Assembly: GCA_900757255.1 (NCBI GenBank) | Contig: CAAENE010000048.1 | Location: forward strand, 1 to 13,059 | DNA: 13,059 nucleotides | From: Clostridia bacterium | Lineage (GTDB): Bacteria > Bacillota > Clostridia > HGM11514 | Direction of reading: 5' to 3' | Shown: positions 1-7,380 of the stretch, piece by piece | Layout: each line of letters begins with the position of its first letter | How positions within the stretch are numbered: position 1 is the first letter of the stretch | Position numbers and translations under genes: made by a program | Notes under the pieces: model-generated | What the model saw: only the letters and a program-made list of their open reading frames with translations | Database searches by the model: none | What the model was told of the DNA's origin: nothing

Positions 1-41
1 ATTGCAAAAGGATAATTTCTACATATTCCTATATTCCTCTA

Positions 42-76
42 AAACCCCCCGCACCTATTTTAGGTGCGGGGGGTTT
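42..76 (-). terminator. Strong terminator hairpin downstream of ypeB
   Basis: A perfect 16-bp inverted repeat (AAACCCCCCGCACCTA, loop TTT, then the complementary arm) lies about 120 nt past the ypeB stop. The GC-rich core is flanked by A/T ends, and on the minus strand the stem runs into TTTT. This fits a rho-independent terminator for spoIIR-ypeB. The near symmetry means it could also stop a plus-strand transcript entering from the left. The stretch 77-194 between it and ypeB holds no gene that I can support. Confidence 0.85.
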
Positions 77-194
77 ATTATGCGAACAACAAGGTTCCGA
101 GGTACCCGTCCGCAATCGGAGATTTGTGTTAATTGGCAGGGTTCCTTTCATATCTCCAAAACCGTGCGATAACCGCATAGTTCAAATTGAGAAT

Positions 195-1538
195 TTAAAT
201 CGTCAGGGTACCGTCTTCATCAACCAATAACAGCAGTATTTTCTCTTGTTTATGAGTTTGGGCATTGTAATAAATCAAATATTCTTTATCATTCGATTTC
301 CCTTTGATTTCATAGCATAAGACTTCATCCTTGGAATCTTTTGGAATATAGGCGTAATTGATTTTTTCCACTTCTACTAAATGCATGGTCATGTTCTGCG
401 CTTCTTCGTTTGAAATCGGCTGGATAGACATATCTCTCTGACTGTGGTTCATTAAATATCCTGTGCTTTCGAAACCGATGATTTTACCGTCTTTTAAGGA
501 AACCTTTACTTTTATAAGGTCAGGATAAAAAATGATGTTATTTTCCATATAGGCAAAATTGATTGTAATGGAACCGCCCTGCCGTTCGTAATAGCTTTCC
601 TTCATAGACGGGTATCCGTTTCGGTTTAAAAAGTCTTTCGCGATGCCAACGGCTTCTTCTGATGACAAATTGTCTTCAAAATTTTCGCTGTTTTCAGCCA
701 TCCAGACAACATAACCGCCTGCTTTGCTGACGTCCATGGTAATGGTTTCATTATTTTCCGGTGTCGTTATTTTAAAGGAATAGGTTGGGATCGTACCATC
801 ACTGCCGCCATTGTCGTTGATATCCTTGACCCGGTCAGCGCCTATAAAATCTTTTGCTGTTTGTCTTGCTTCGTCAACAGATAGTTCAGGTTTTCCTTCT
901 AAAAATTTGGGTTTTCTGTTTTCAACATGAGAAGAGAATGGACCGTCATAAATCAAAGCGGGATAGTCAACAAATCCCTGTTCCATTGTTTCCATACCGG
1001 TGGTTACAGCTTCCGCATTCTGGAAAGAACCATTTTTCATTTTTCCGAGCTGGATCATCCCCTGGTCAACCTGCTCCTTCATTTCGTACAGAGATTTGTA
1101 AAGGTCGGATGCGTACTGCTGAAGGCTTTGGATTTGTTCCCTTTCTTCTTTGGTAACCTCCTGATCGTCAACTACTTTTTTGGTAATATAATAGGTATAA
1201 TCGGAAACCTGGGCAAGAAAGTTTGAGGTGTTTTCCAAATTGATATCGGTCAGGGGAAGCTGGCCAAGACTGGATTGTGCGAAGCTGGCCTTTTTACCGA
1301 TTTCATTGGCGATTTCCATCATCTGCCGCGGATCGGTTACAAGGAGCGCTTTGGCCAGCTCTGTATCGATATTTTCAATTGAGTCGGCTAATTCATAGAG
1401 AGAACGGTTATATTGGTTTTCTGCATAGATACGGTAATCGGACGCGCTGCTGATCTGATAGACCAGTGCAGCTCCCAGCAGCACCAATGCTGCTGTCAGA
1501 ACGATATAAACGTGTTTGGGTTTGATTCTGTTTTCCAT
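195..1538 (-). CDS. ypeB: Germination protein YpeB
   Basis: YpeB-family spore protein of 447 residues, the usual length. In Bacillus YpeB is needed to place, stabilise and control the cortex-lytic enzyme SleB at the inner spore membrane. The N-terminus has one membrane segment (about residues 10-30). It is followed by the alpha-helical YpeB domain (about 35-200) and then PepSY-like units: about 218-285 (LSVDEARQTAKDF), 290-360 (LSSEEAVGIAKDF), and a C-terminal unit starting near 376. The start codon is ATG at 1538. Its SD (AAGGAAGTG) lies inside the last codons of spoIIR, whose TAA abuts this ATG, so the two are translated from one message. The oddity is the partner: family members usually follow sleB, but here spoIIR takes that position and no sleB is in the window. 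The family call is secure. Joint expression with spoIIR is inferred from the layout. Confidence 0.93.
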   Translation of the reverse strand: MENRIKPKHVYIVLTAALVLLGAALVYQISSASDYRIYAENQYNRSLYELADSIENIDTELAKALLVTDPRQMMEIANEIGKKASFAQSSLGQLPLTDINLENTSNFLAQVSDYTYYITKKVVDDQEVTKEEREQIQSLQQYASDLYKSLYEMKEQVDQGMIQLGKMKNGSFQNAEAVTTGMETMEQGFVDYPALIYDGPFSSHVENRKPKFLEGKPELSVDEARQTAKDFIGADRVKDINDNGGSDGTIPTYSFKITTPENNETITMDVSKAGGYVVWMAENSENFEDNLSSEEAVGIAKDFLNRNGYPSMKESYYERQGGSITINFAYMENNIIFYPDLIKVKVSLKDGKIIGFESTGYLMNHSQRDMSIQPISNEEAQNMTMHLVEVEKINYAYIPKDSKDEVLCYEIKGKSNDKEYLIYYNAQTHKQEKILLLLVDEDGTLTI

Positions 1539-2177
1539 TTAAACATTCACTTCCTTTATTTTTTGTTTGAGCTTTTGAAAGGTATCTACTATTTTAAAGC
1601 GGACGACAAATTCGCAGTCCTCATCATTGGTTATCATATTGTACTCATCCTCGGTAAGGGTATTTTTCAGAACGGAAAGATTCTCGTCGTCCAGCGTTCC
1701 TTTCATATCTTCGGCAAAGCATAAGGGTGGGAACATTACGCACCACCAGTTTTGACCCAAACCGTCTCCGATTACGATACGGCAAGCATCGTAATCGCCT
1801 GATGGCAGGGTCACATTGCCATACTGCTTGATTGGGAAATAATAATTTCCGAATTCCGCCCTGACCGGTTTATCATAATTGAGCTCCTGCATTTTTTCGC
1901 GGGCGGTATTTTCTATCAATAAACGGTTGTCCATCAGGATTTGTTTTGATTCTGTCTGGGATGTGCTGCCATTTAATAAAGGGTCGATTTTAGCCAAGAC
2001 TGCGTCGCGTACCTGTATTTTTACCCATTGGTCATATTCACTGTCCGAATTGGCAATGATATGTAAGCGCATAATTCCCTCTGATAAGTCCGCGTTTACG
2101 TTCACTGAGTATAAAAACAAACTCATTACAACGATTATAATGCTGGTTATTAATATAATTCCTTTTTTGTTTTTCAT
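1539..2177 (-). CDS. spoIIR: Stage II sporulation protein R
   Basis: SpoIIR is the forespore-secreted signal that triggers SpoIIGA-dependent processing of pro-sigma-E in the mother cell. The 212-residue product has an N-terminal signal/anchor (about residues 6-24). It carries both family hallmarks: RLHIIANSDS (37-46) and a block at 124-154 containing LPSGDYDAC, then GQNWWCVMFPPLCF. A longer frame from the GTG at 2186 exists, but that GTG lies inside the SD (AGAGGTGA, 2190-2183). The ATG at 2177 sits 5 nt after the SD and is the better start. The stop touches the ypeB start codon. A sigma-F-like promoter lies immediately upstream, matching the known sigma-F control of spoIIR in Bacillus. Confidence 0.95.
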   Translation of the reverse strand: MKNKKGIILITSIIIVVMSLFLYSVNVNADLSEGIMRLHIIANSDSEYDQWVKIQVRDAVLAKIDPLLNGSTSQTESKQILMDNRLLIENTAREKMQELNYDKPVRAEFGNYYFPIKQYGNVTLPSGDYDACRIVIGDGLGQNWWCVMFPPLCFAEDMKGTLDDENLSVLKNTLTEDEYNMITNDEDCEFVVRFKIVDTFQKLKQKIKEVNV

Positions 2178-2196
2178 GATTATCACCTCTTATGAA

Positions 2197-2225
2197 AATT
2201 ATTGACTTTTCTTCTGTTTTTATAC
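2197..2225 (-). promoter_or_regulatory. Sigma-F-type promoter for spoIIR-ypeB
   Basis: On the minus strand, GTATA (2225-2221) is followed after 14 nt by GTCAATAATT (2206-2197), about 20 nt upstream of the spoIIR ATG. The family consensus for sigma-F is a GYATA-like -35 and a GGnRAnAnTW-like -10. Only the second base of the -10 deviates. The match agrees with the known sigma-F dependence of spoIIR in Bacillus. It is a by-eye match, and the short spacer is the weakest point. Confidence 0.6.
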
Positions 2226-2241
2226 AATCCTTTTCTTTTTC

Positions 2242-2269
2242 TTGAAAAAAATTATTTGTATGGTATACT
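2242..2269 (+). promoter_or_regulatory. Sigma-A-type promoter for ispE
   Basis: TTGAAA (2242-2247), a 16-nt spacer and TATACT (2264-2269) preceded by TGG form a vegetative promoter with an extended -10. The predicted transcript start near 2276 leaves a leader of only about 12 nt before the ispE ATG at 2288, with the SD GAGAGGTG inside it. It lies beside, and does not overlap, the divergent spoIIR promoter. Confidence 0.65.
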
Positions 2270-2287
2270 TAACTGAGAGGTGAAAGG

Positions 2288-3166
2288 ATGCTGAAACTGA
2301 GAGCATATGCCAAAATCAATCTATCGCTGGATGTGGTAGGAAAACTGGAAAATGGGTATCATGAGCTTTGTATGGTAATGCATACAGTAAAGCTGTACGA
2401 TATCATTACGATAACCGAAAAGAAAAACGGCGGAATCAGGATGACAACCAATCTGCCGTACCTGCCGGCCAACCGGAACAACTTAGTGATGCGTGCCGCA
2501 GAGCTTTTTTTTGAACATAGCAGAATTGTTGCGCCGAATCTGCACATCCATCTGAAAAAATATATTCCTGTTGGAGCCGGACTGGCCGGAGGAAGCAGTG
2601 ACGCAGCCGCCGTGCTGAGAGGTCTGAATGAACAATATGGAAGGAAACTGTCCCGCGCAGAGTTAATGGAAATCGGAAAAACGCTTGGCGCTGACGTGCC
2701 CTATTGCATTATGGGAGGAACGGCTCTTGCGGAAGGAATCGGCGAAAAACTAACGCCCCTGCCCAGAATGCCAAAATGCTATATTGTTTTGGCAAAGCCG
2801 AAATTTTCTTTATCAACCCCAGCGGTATTTGGTGAAACAGATCTGCCGAATATGAAACTGCATCCTGATACCCGCGGTATGTTAGAAGCAATCAGGCAAC
2901 ATGATTTAAAGGAAATTGCCGTCCGCATGTTCAATGTGTTGGAGGAACCAGCTAAAAAAGTAATTCAGAAGCAGAATGCAAACTGGTGCAGTCCGCTCAT
3001 TATCAATGAATATAAACGGACAATGCTCAAATATAACAGTATCGGAACGGTGATGAGCGGCAGCGGACCAACGGTATTTGGATTATTTATAAAAGAAGAG
3101 GATGCACAGGAAGCGTACAGAAGGTTCCGGCAGATGACGCCGGATACCTTCCTGACTACAACTTAA
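2288..3166 (+). CDS. ispE: 4-(cytidine 5'-diphospho)-2-C-methyl-D-erythritol kinase
   Basis: IspE phosphorylates CDP-methylerythritol with ATP in the MEP pathway, which makes isoprenoid precursors, including those for undecaprenyl carriers. The 292-residue product has normal length. It begins with AYAKINLSLDVVG (catalytic-region Lys9) and NGYHEL. It carries the GHMP-kinase ATP loop PVGAGLAGGSSDAAA (94-108), the catalytic Asp in LGADVP (Asp136), and the C-terminal GHMP motif VMSGSGPTVFGLF (255-267). The ATG at 2288 has the SD GAGAGGTG. The gene stands alone on the plus strand, divergent from spoIIR and convergent with the aminotransferase. It is often found near spoIIR-type sporulation genes in Clostridia, but no functional link is needed. 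The call is secure. Confidence 0.96.
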   Translation: MLKLRAYAKINLSLDVVGKLENGYHELCMVMHTVKLYDIITITEKKNGGIRMTTNLPYLPANRNNLVMRAAELFFEHSRIVAPNLHIHLKKYIPVGAGLAGGSSDAAAVLRGLNEQYGRKLSRAELMEIGKTLGADVPYCIMGGTALAEGIGEKLTPLPRMPKCYIVLAKPKFSLSTPAVFGETDLPNMKLHPDTRGMLEAIRQHDLKEIAVRMFNVLEEPAKKVIQKQNANWCSPLIINEYKRTMLKYNSIGTVMSGSGPTVFGLFIKEEDAQEAYRRFRQMTPDTFLTTT

Positions 3167-3210
3167 ATATAACCAAGTCGCAGATGTGACCAAGGGGTCA
3201 GACCCTCCCT

Positions 3211-3233
3211 CGCCTCGCGAGAAGGCGGGTTCC
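3211..3233 (+). repeat. GC-rich dispersed repeat, copy 1 (inverted copy at 10735-10757)
   Basis: A 23-nt sequence built around CCTCGCGAGAAGGCGGG. Its exact reverse complement is found at 10735-10757, more than 7 kb away. Both copies lie in noncoding gaps and can fold on themselves. Just upstream, GGGTCAGACCC (3195-3205) is another small palindrome. The pattern resembles REP-like intergenic palindromes. Confidence 0.75.
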
Positions 3234-3237
3234 ATTT

Positions 3238-3278
3238 CAGGGTTTCAGCGGGGGTCATAATCCCCCGCTGAAACCCTG
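3238..3278 (+). repeat. Perfect 17-bp hairpin downstream of ispE
   Basis: The left arm CAGGGTTTCAGCGGGGG (3238-3254), loop TCATAAT and fully complementary right arm (3262-3278) form a very stable stem-loop 70 nt after the ispE stop. No T-run follows, so it is not a standard terminator. It could protect the ispE 3' end or be part of a dispersed palindromic element. A smaller hairpin with the same GGGGGTC...CCCCC heart lies at 9327-9347. Confidence 0.8.
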
Positions 3279-3279
3279 A

Positions 3280-3348
3280 GGAGCAAAGCTCCCTGCGACG
3301 GCTGCAATCGTCGCAGCGTGATTAAGTGAGCTTATCACGCTTTGCTCC
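3280..3348 (+). other. Branched structure candidate
   Basis: The outer arms GGAGCAAAGC (3280-3289) and GCTTTGCTCC (3339-3348) are complementary over 10 bp. They enclose the hairpin TGCGACG/CGTCGCA (3294-3300 with 3309-3315). A second possible hairpin pairs GCGTGAT (3316-3322) with ATCACGC (3334-3340), though it competes for the last two outer-stem bases. In the transcript this would be a small multi-branch fold between ispE and its terminator. No known RNA family was recognised. Confidence 0.5.
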
Positions 3349-3353
3349 GATTT

Positions 3354-3383
3354 AAAAAAAACAGGCCGTCGGCCTGTTTTTTT
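3354..3383. terminator. Bidirectional terminator between ispE and the aminotransferase
   Basis: The stem ACAGGCC/GGCCTGT (3361-3367 with 3371-3377, loop GTC) is flanked by an A-run on the left and a T-run (3378-3383) on the right. It is therefore a rho-independent terminator on both strands. It sits between two convergent genes: plus-strand ispE (ends 3166) and the minus-strand aminotransferase (ends 3430). Confidence 0.92.
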
Positions 3384-3429
3384 GTTATAAATTATTTTTT
3401 TGAAATTTTTTATATGCTATTCATCTAAC

Positions 3430-4560
3430 TTATGATTTGATTTGATTGACCGCGTCTAAAAATTTTTTTATATCATGTTTTTGATTGAGAAAACTGAGAC
3501 TGGCGCGGACCGTTCCGCTCTTTAATGTCCCGATGGTCTTGTGGGCAAGATAGGAGCAATGCAGTCCGCCACGTACCATAATATGGTACTTCTGATCCAG
3601 CGTTTGGCAGACCTGCATACAATCCAATCCATTGATATTAAAGCTGATGACTCCCGAATGGCTGCGCATTGTTTTGGGACCGTAAACGGTAACGTGCGAC
3701 ATGTTTAAAAGGCCATAAAGCAGTTCTTTGGTCAGCATTTCTTCTTTTTCGTAAATCGTTTGAATACCATGTTTTAACAGGAACGAAACGCCGGCGTGCA
3801 GTCCGGCAATCCCAGGCAGATTCTGAGTGCCGCTTTCGAATTTATCCGGCATGATATCCGGCTGTTCGGCAAGCTCTGAGTTGGAGCCTGTACCGCCCTC
3901 GGTCAGCGGCGCGATATCACCGGGTTCGCGGATATATACGCCGCCCATACCCATGGGGCCGAACAGGCCCTTATGACCGGGGAAGGCAAAAAAGTCGGCT
4001 CGCGTTGCGGTGAGGTCGATCGGCAGAATACCCGCGCTCTGAGCACCGTCTATTAAAACTTTAATTCCTTTTTTATGCGCAAGCCGGATAAGCTCGTCAA
4101 TCGGTGCAATTGCACCTGTCACATTGGATACATGATTGCAGACAATCAATTTGGTGTTTTTTTGAATCAGTTTTTTAAAAGAATATAAATGAAAGGTACC
4201 GTCCGGGTTTCCTTCAGCGACGTCATAGGAAATGTTTCCCATGGCAAACAGCGGCCTGAGCACGCTGTTATGCTCCAGGGAAGAAATAATACAATGGTCA
4301 CCTTCCTTTAAGTAACCCTTGATGACTGTGTTGAGCCCTTCCGTGGTATTTTTGGTAAAACAGATGTTTTCCGGATTTTCGATATGCAGCAGGGCAGCCA
4401 GCGCTTCCCGGCATTCATACATTTTTTCTCCCGCTTTTAATGCCAGGTCATAAGAGCCGCGTCCGGCGTTGACTCCGTATTTTTTCATGCATCGGTTCAT
4501 TTCTTTTGTAACGGATTTCGGCTTGATATAGGTTGTTGCTCCGTTATCCAAATAAATCAT
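3430..4560 (-). CDS. Cysteine desulfurase family protein (class V aminotransferase)
   Basis: A PLP-dependent fold-type I enzyme of 376 residues, close to the IscS/SufS-like 'cysteine desulfurase family' common in Clostridia. Visible motifs are IYLDNGATT at the N-terminus, EHNS with His97, the cofactor-binding IDGAQSAG (170-177, Asp171), the Schiff-base lysine in FPGHKG (Lys197), and a conserved cysteine in VRGGLHCSYLAH (Cys335) in the position of the persulfide-forming residue, followed by GTVRAS. The start is taken at ATG 4560 because the fold begins at MIYLDN. A frame extension up to a TTG at 4626 lacks family support. It lies 69 nt downstream of ylbJ and is probably co-transcribed. Sulfur transfer is the family expectation; the true substrate and acceptor cannot be read from the sequence. 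Confidence 0.88.
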   Translation of the reverse strand: MIYLDNGATTYIKPKSVTKEMNRCMKKYGVNAGRGSYDLALKAGEKMYECREALAALLHIENPENICFTKNTTEGLNTVIKGYLKEGDHCIISSLEHNSVLRPLFAMGNISYDVAEGNPDGTFHLYSFKKLIQKNTKLIVCNHVSNVTGAIAPIDELIRLAHKKGIKVLIDGAQSAGILPIDLTATRADFFAFPGHKGLFGPMGMGGVYIREPGDIAPLTEGGTGSNSELAEQPDIMPDKFESGTQNLPGIAGLHAGVSFLLKHGIQTIYEKEEMLTKELLYGLLNMSHVTVYGPKTMRSHSGVISFNINGLDCMQVCQTLDQKYHIMVRGGLHCSYLAHKTIGTLKSGTVRASLSFLNQKHDIKKFLDAVNQIKS

Positions 4561-4629
4561 GTTACACCATAGCCTTTCTATGTAATATTTTTTGTTTCCT
4601 GCGGCCGGATTTACAAATTCAAACAATAA

Positions 4630-5775
4630 TTATTTTTGACTCTTCTTCTCTTTGCGTTCTTTATAACATTCAATGAAATATAAAATTCCCAGAAAGCCAA
4701 TCACAATCAGGTTATAAAAGAAAAATATGAGTACAAAAGCAATCAGGGAACGAGTTGTTGTAAAAGCGGAGGGATCGAAGAAATAAAAAGCCTCATGAGC
4801 TGCTGGCACAAGCAGTGCAAACATGATAACTGCTGAAATCGTACCGTTCATCATTTTGCCCAAAAAGTAAGTTTTTGAGGATAAGCCATACCGGCTGACA
4901 ATACCCATGGTCTGAAAATGAACGCACAGACCGCCGAATCCCAACAGCATACTTGCGGCTATTAATTTAGAAGCCGGATTGATATTCGGCAGGGCGGCAA
5001 GATTGGCAATGCCGTTTGTCATCTCCAAAAGGCCGGACAGAAATTCGCGTGCAAATTCTGTCGAAACAGGAGGGAAAAGTGAACTGACGAAATATGCCGC
5101 AGTTTGCAGAATATTGGTAACCTTCAAAATATTGATAAAAACGGCAAAAAACACCACATATCCGCATACTGACAGAATGGAGGAAATACTGTCGGAAAAT
5201 GCGGAAGCAATACTGTTTGGCAGTGATTTTGCCGAAACAGTCCTGACTGCAAAATTCGACATTGGCGCATTTTCTGATTTTTTGTAGAAGCGGAACAGAA
5301 ATCCGGTACAAAGAGCGGAAATAATGTGGACTGCCATTAAAAGAAGTCCCCACTTGAAGCTGCCGAGCATGGCTGTACCAACCGTCCCCGTGATAAAAAC
5401 CGGGCCGGCATTATTGCAAAAGGCCAGCAGGCGTTCCGCGTCAGTCTTGGTAATGGATTTGTTTTGATAAAGCTCGCAGCATACCTTTGCGCCCAGCGGA
5501 TACCCGCTGATAAGGCCCATCAGCAAGCTGGTAACCCCAGCCGGCGATATATGAAACAGCTTCTTCATAAAGCCACCGGTATATTTTCCCAGCAGCTCCG
5601 CGGCGCCTAAATCGATTAAAATCCGGCAGAGCACAAAAAAGGGGAAGAGGGAGGGGATTACCGAGGTAAAACAGAGGGTAAGGGCCGCTTTTCCGCTTTG
5701 GATATTACTTTCTGGAAACAGAATAAGAGCGAGTGTAATAAAGCCCAGAAATAACAATAAACCTTTTCTTTTCAT
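4630..5775 (-). CDS. ylbJ: Sporulation integral membrane protein YlbJ (SpoVV)
   Basis: A polytopic membrane protein of 381 residues with the nucleoside-recognition/Gate fold typical of YlbJ. Signatures are LISGYPLGAK (88-97), LLAFCNNAGPVFITGTVG (116-133) and LLGFGGLCVHFQTMG (277-291), within roughly eight to ten hydrophobic segments and a basic C-terminal tail (KERKEKKSQK). In Bacillus subtilis this protein (SpoVV) is made in the mother cell under sigma-E and is required to move dipicolinic acid across the outer forespore membrane. A frame from TTG 5793 exists, but the SD AAGGGA (5787-5782) sits 6 nt before ATG 5775, so that ATG is preferred. It is divergent from yqfC, another sporulation gene, and is followed by the aminotransferase. 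Confidence 0.93.
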   Translation of the reverse strand: MKRKGLLLFLGFITLALILFPESNIQSGKAALTLCFTSVIPSLFPFFVLCRILIDLGAAELLGKYTGGFMKKLFHISPAGVTSLLMGLISGYPLGAKVCCELYQNKSITKTDAERLLAFCNNAGPVFITGTVGTAMLGSFKWGLLLMAVHIISALCTGFLFRFYKKSENAPMSNFAVRTVSAKSLPNSIASAFSDSISSILSVCGYVVFFAVFINILKVTNILQTAAYFVSSLFPPVSTEFAREFLSGLLEMTNGIANLAALPNINPASKLIAASMLLGFGGLCVHFQTMGIVSRYGLSSKTYFLGKMMNGTISAVIMFALLVPAAHEAFYFFDPSAFTTTRSLIAFVLIFFFYNLIVIGFLGILYFIECYKERKEKKSQK

Positions 5776-5818
5776 ATCATATCCCTTTTTCAAAAATGGT
5801 CTCTTTAATAATTACTAT

Positions 5819-5846
5819 TCATGAAAACGGAAATCTTGCATAAATT
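5819..5846 (+). promoter_or_regulatory. Possible sigma-E-type promoter for yqfC
   Basis: CATAAATT (5839-5846) matches the sigma-E -10 consensus CATACAnT except at one base. TCATGAA lies 13 nt upstream as a poor -35 match. yqfC-yqfD are sigma-E genes in Bacillus, so the position is sensible, about 45 nt before the GTG start. A small inverted repeat AACAAA/TTTGTT (5849-5854 with 5863-5868) follows it. The -35 is weak, so this is tentative. Confidence 0.35.
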
Positions 5847-5891
5847 TTAACAAAGCACAAATTTTGTTCTAAATAGCTGCGAGGTGGAAAT

Positions 5892-6170
5892 GTGAAAAAG
5901 CAAAGGACTCACATCAAGGAAAAAATAGCGGACGCAGTGGCGCTTCCAAAGGATATTACACTGAATCTTCCCAAGGTTACGCTGTACGGTTCCAAGGAAA
6001 TTTATATTGAAAACTATAAGGGGATCATAGAGTTTTCAGAGGAAGTCGTTCGGGTGAATACCAGTGTTCATATCATCAAGATTACCGGCAAGAACCTGAT
6101 TTTAAAGAATATCACCGATGAGGAAATTCTGTTTTCCGGGGAAATCCTCCATGTTGAATTTACATATTAG
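5892..6170 (+). CDS. yqfC: Sporulation protein YqfC
   Basis: A 92-residue protein matching the YqfC/YabP-like sporulation family: an N-terminal basic stretch, then beta-rich sequence with PKDITLNLPKVTLYGSKEIYIENYKG (about 19-44, mentioned by its LPK and YIENYKG elements) and ITGKNLILKNI (64-74). The start is GTG 5892 after the SD GAGGTGG (5881-5887). An ATG overlapping it is out of frame. yqfC and yqfD are neighbours in spore formers and are sigma-E-dependent in Bacillus. The molecular role of YqfC is not established. It is separated from yqfD by 12 nt and is the first gene of the long plus-strand operon. Confidence 0.9.
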   Translation: MKKQRTHIKEKIADAVALPKDITLNLPKVTLYGSKEIYIENYKGIIEFSEEVVRVNTSVHIIKITGKNLILKNITDEEILFSGEILHVEFTY

Positions 6171-6182
6171 GCGGGTGAAACT

Positions 6183-7361
6183 ATGATTTTTACTGATTGG
6201 TACCATTATATAAAAGGATATCTGACGATTTATATCGACGGCAGTTTTTTCGAGAAATTTCTAAATTATTGTACCAAGAATAACATTTATCTCTGGAATA
6301 TCCGAAAAATGTCCAAAAACCGGACGCGCGCCTGTATTTCTGCACGCGACTTTAAAAAAATACGAAAAGCTGCCAGAATCAGCCGGACAAAGGTACAGAT
6401 TGCCGCAAAAACAGGGGCGCCGTTTGTCAAAAAAAGGTACAGAAAGCGGAAAGTATTTGCAATCGGCCTGATTTTCTGTATTTTTATGATATGGTTTTTA
6501 TCAAGGCTGGTCTGGTCGATTGATGTCGAAGGTGTCGAACAAACAGATATGGCGAAAATCAATGAGATTTTGTCGGAAAACGGCCTGAAACGCTGGGTTT
6601 TTTCTGATACCATCGACGACGAGGAAATCAAACAGCAGCTGCGGCTTCAGACCGACACCATTGCCTGGGTAGGAATCGACATCAAAGGCTCTAAAGTGAC
6701 TGTTACCGTCAAGGAACGGGAAATGCCGCCTGAAATCGTGCCAATGGATCAGCCCTGTCATATCGTTGCGAAAACCGATGCAGTAATCACCAATATTTTA
6801 GCTCGAAACGGCGATATTATGGTAAAGGTAGGCGATACTGTCACAAAAGATCAGGTTTTGATCAGCGGTGCCGTCGTCAACCAATACGGTACCACACGGT
6901 ACATGCATTCTATTGCCGAAATCACCGGAAATACCTGGTATGAAAAAACAAAAGAACAAAAGCTGTATGTGGACAGGAGGGTTCCGACTGGGAATATCAA
7001 AAAGCAGAAAGTAATCAATTTATTTGGATTTCATATAAATTTGTCATTTTGGGCTGGTAATCCATATAAGGATTATGATATAATAACAACAAAGAGTAAA
7101 GTCAGTAAAAATTTGCCCTTTGCATATAGGGAACTGGAGCTGTCTGAGGTCAATATCGTGCGCGAGCCTTTAACTGAGGAACAAGCGCTGAAAATGGCTG
7201 AGGAAGAGCTTTCTGACGAGCTCTTAAAGGAACATAATGAGGATGGCTTTGGTATAACAAAGCTGTATACCGAGAATAACTATATTGACGATGAAACTAT
7301 GCTTGTGAAGGTAGCATTTGAATGTACGGAACAAATCGGGGAAACAGCCCCGGTTGAATAA
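6183..7361 (+). CDS. yqfD: Sporulation protein YqfD
   Basis: A 392-residue YqfD-family (SpoIV-like) membrane protein, the usual length. A basic cytoplasmic N-terminal domain (1-88) ends in a dense KKRYRKRK patch. A single membrane segment (about 91-111, VFAIGLIFCIFMIWFLSRLVW) is followed by a large outer domain opening with IDVEGVEQTD, a POTRA-like arrangement seen in the family. Further conserved-looking elements include WVGIDIKGSKVTVTVKERE (about 160-178), a region near 195-215 that aligns with the lipoyl-like part (DAVITNILARNGDIMVKVGD), and ELELSEVN. The ATG at 6183 follows GGCGGGTGA closely. The gene is required for sporulation in Bacillus; its precise mechanism is unknown. Confidence 0.93.
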   Translation: MIFTDWYHYIKGYLTIYIDGSFFEKFLNYCTKNNIYLWNIRKMSKNRTRACISARDFKKIRKAARISRTKVQIAAKTGAPFVKKRYRKRKVFAIGLIFCIFMIWFLSRLVWSIDVEGVEQTDMAKINEILSENGLKRWVFSDTIDDEEIKQQLRLQTDTIAWVGIDIKGSKVTVTVKEREMPPEIVPMDQPCHIVAKTDAVITNILARNGDIMVKVGDTVTKDQVLISGAVVNQYGTTRYMHSIAEITGNTWYEKTKEQKLYVDRRVPTGNIKKQKVINLFGFHINLSFWAGNPYKDYDIITTKSKVSKNLPFAYRELELSEVNIVREPLTEEQALKMAEEELSDELLKEHNEDGFGITKLYTENNYIDDETMLVKVAFECTEQIGETAPVE

Positions 7362-7380
7362 CAAAAGGAGAAAGACTTAC

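Noticed and set aside
77..194. Possible small minus-strand ORF starting with a GGAG-like site after ypeB
   Set aside because: The translated sequence runs through the terminator hairpin, is low in complexity and resembles no family.
4561..4626. N-terminal extension of the aminotransferase to TTG 4626
   Set aside because: Class V enzymes begin with the IYLDN.ATT strand, reached directly from ATG 4560, and the extension has no family-like content.
7318..7380. Upstream extension of phoH overlapping yqfD
   Set aside because: ATG 7381 has a clear AAAGGAG upstream and the protein start matches the family; the extension is only an open frame over the yqfD end.
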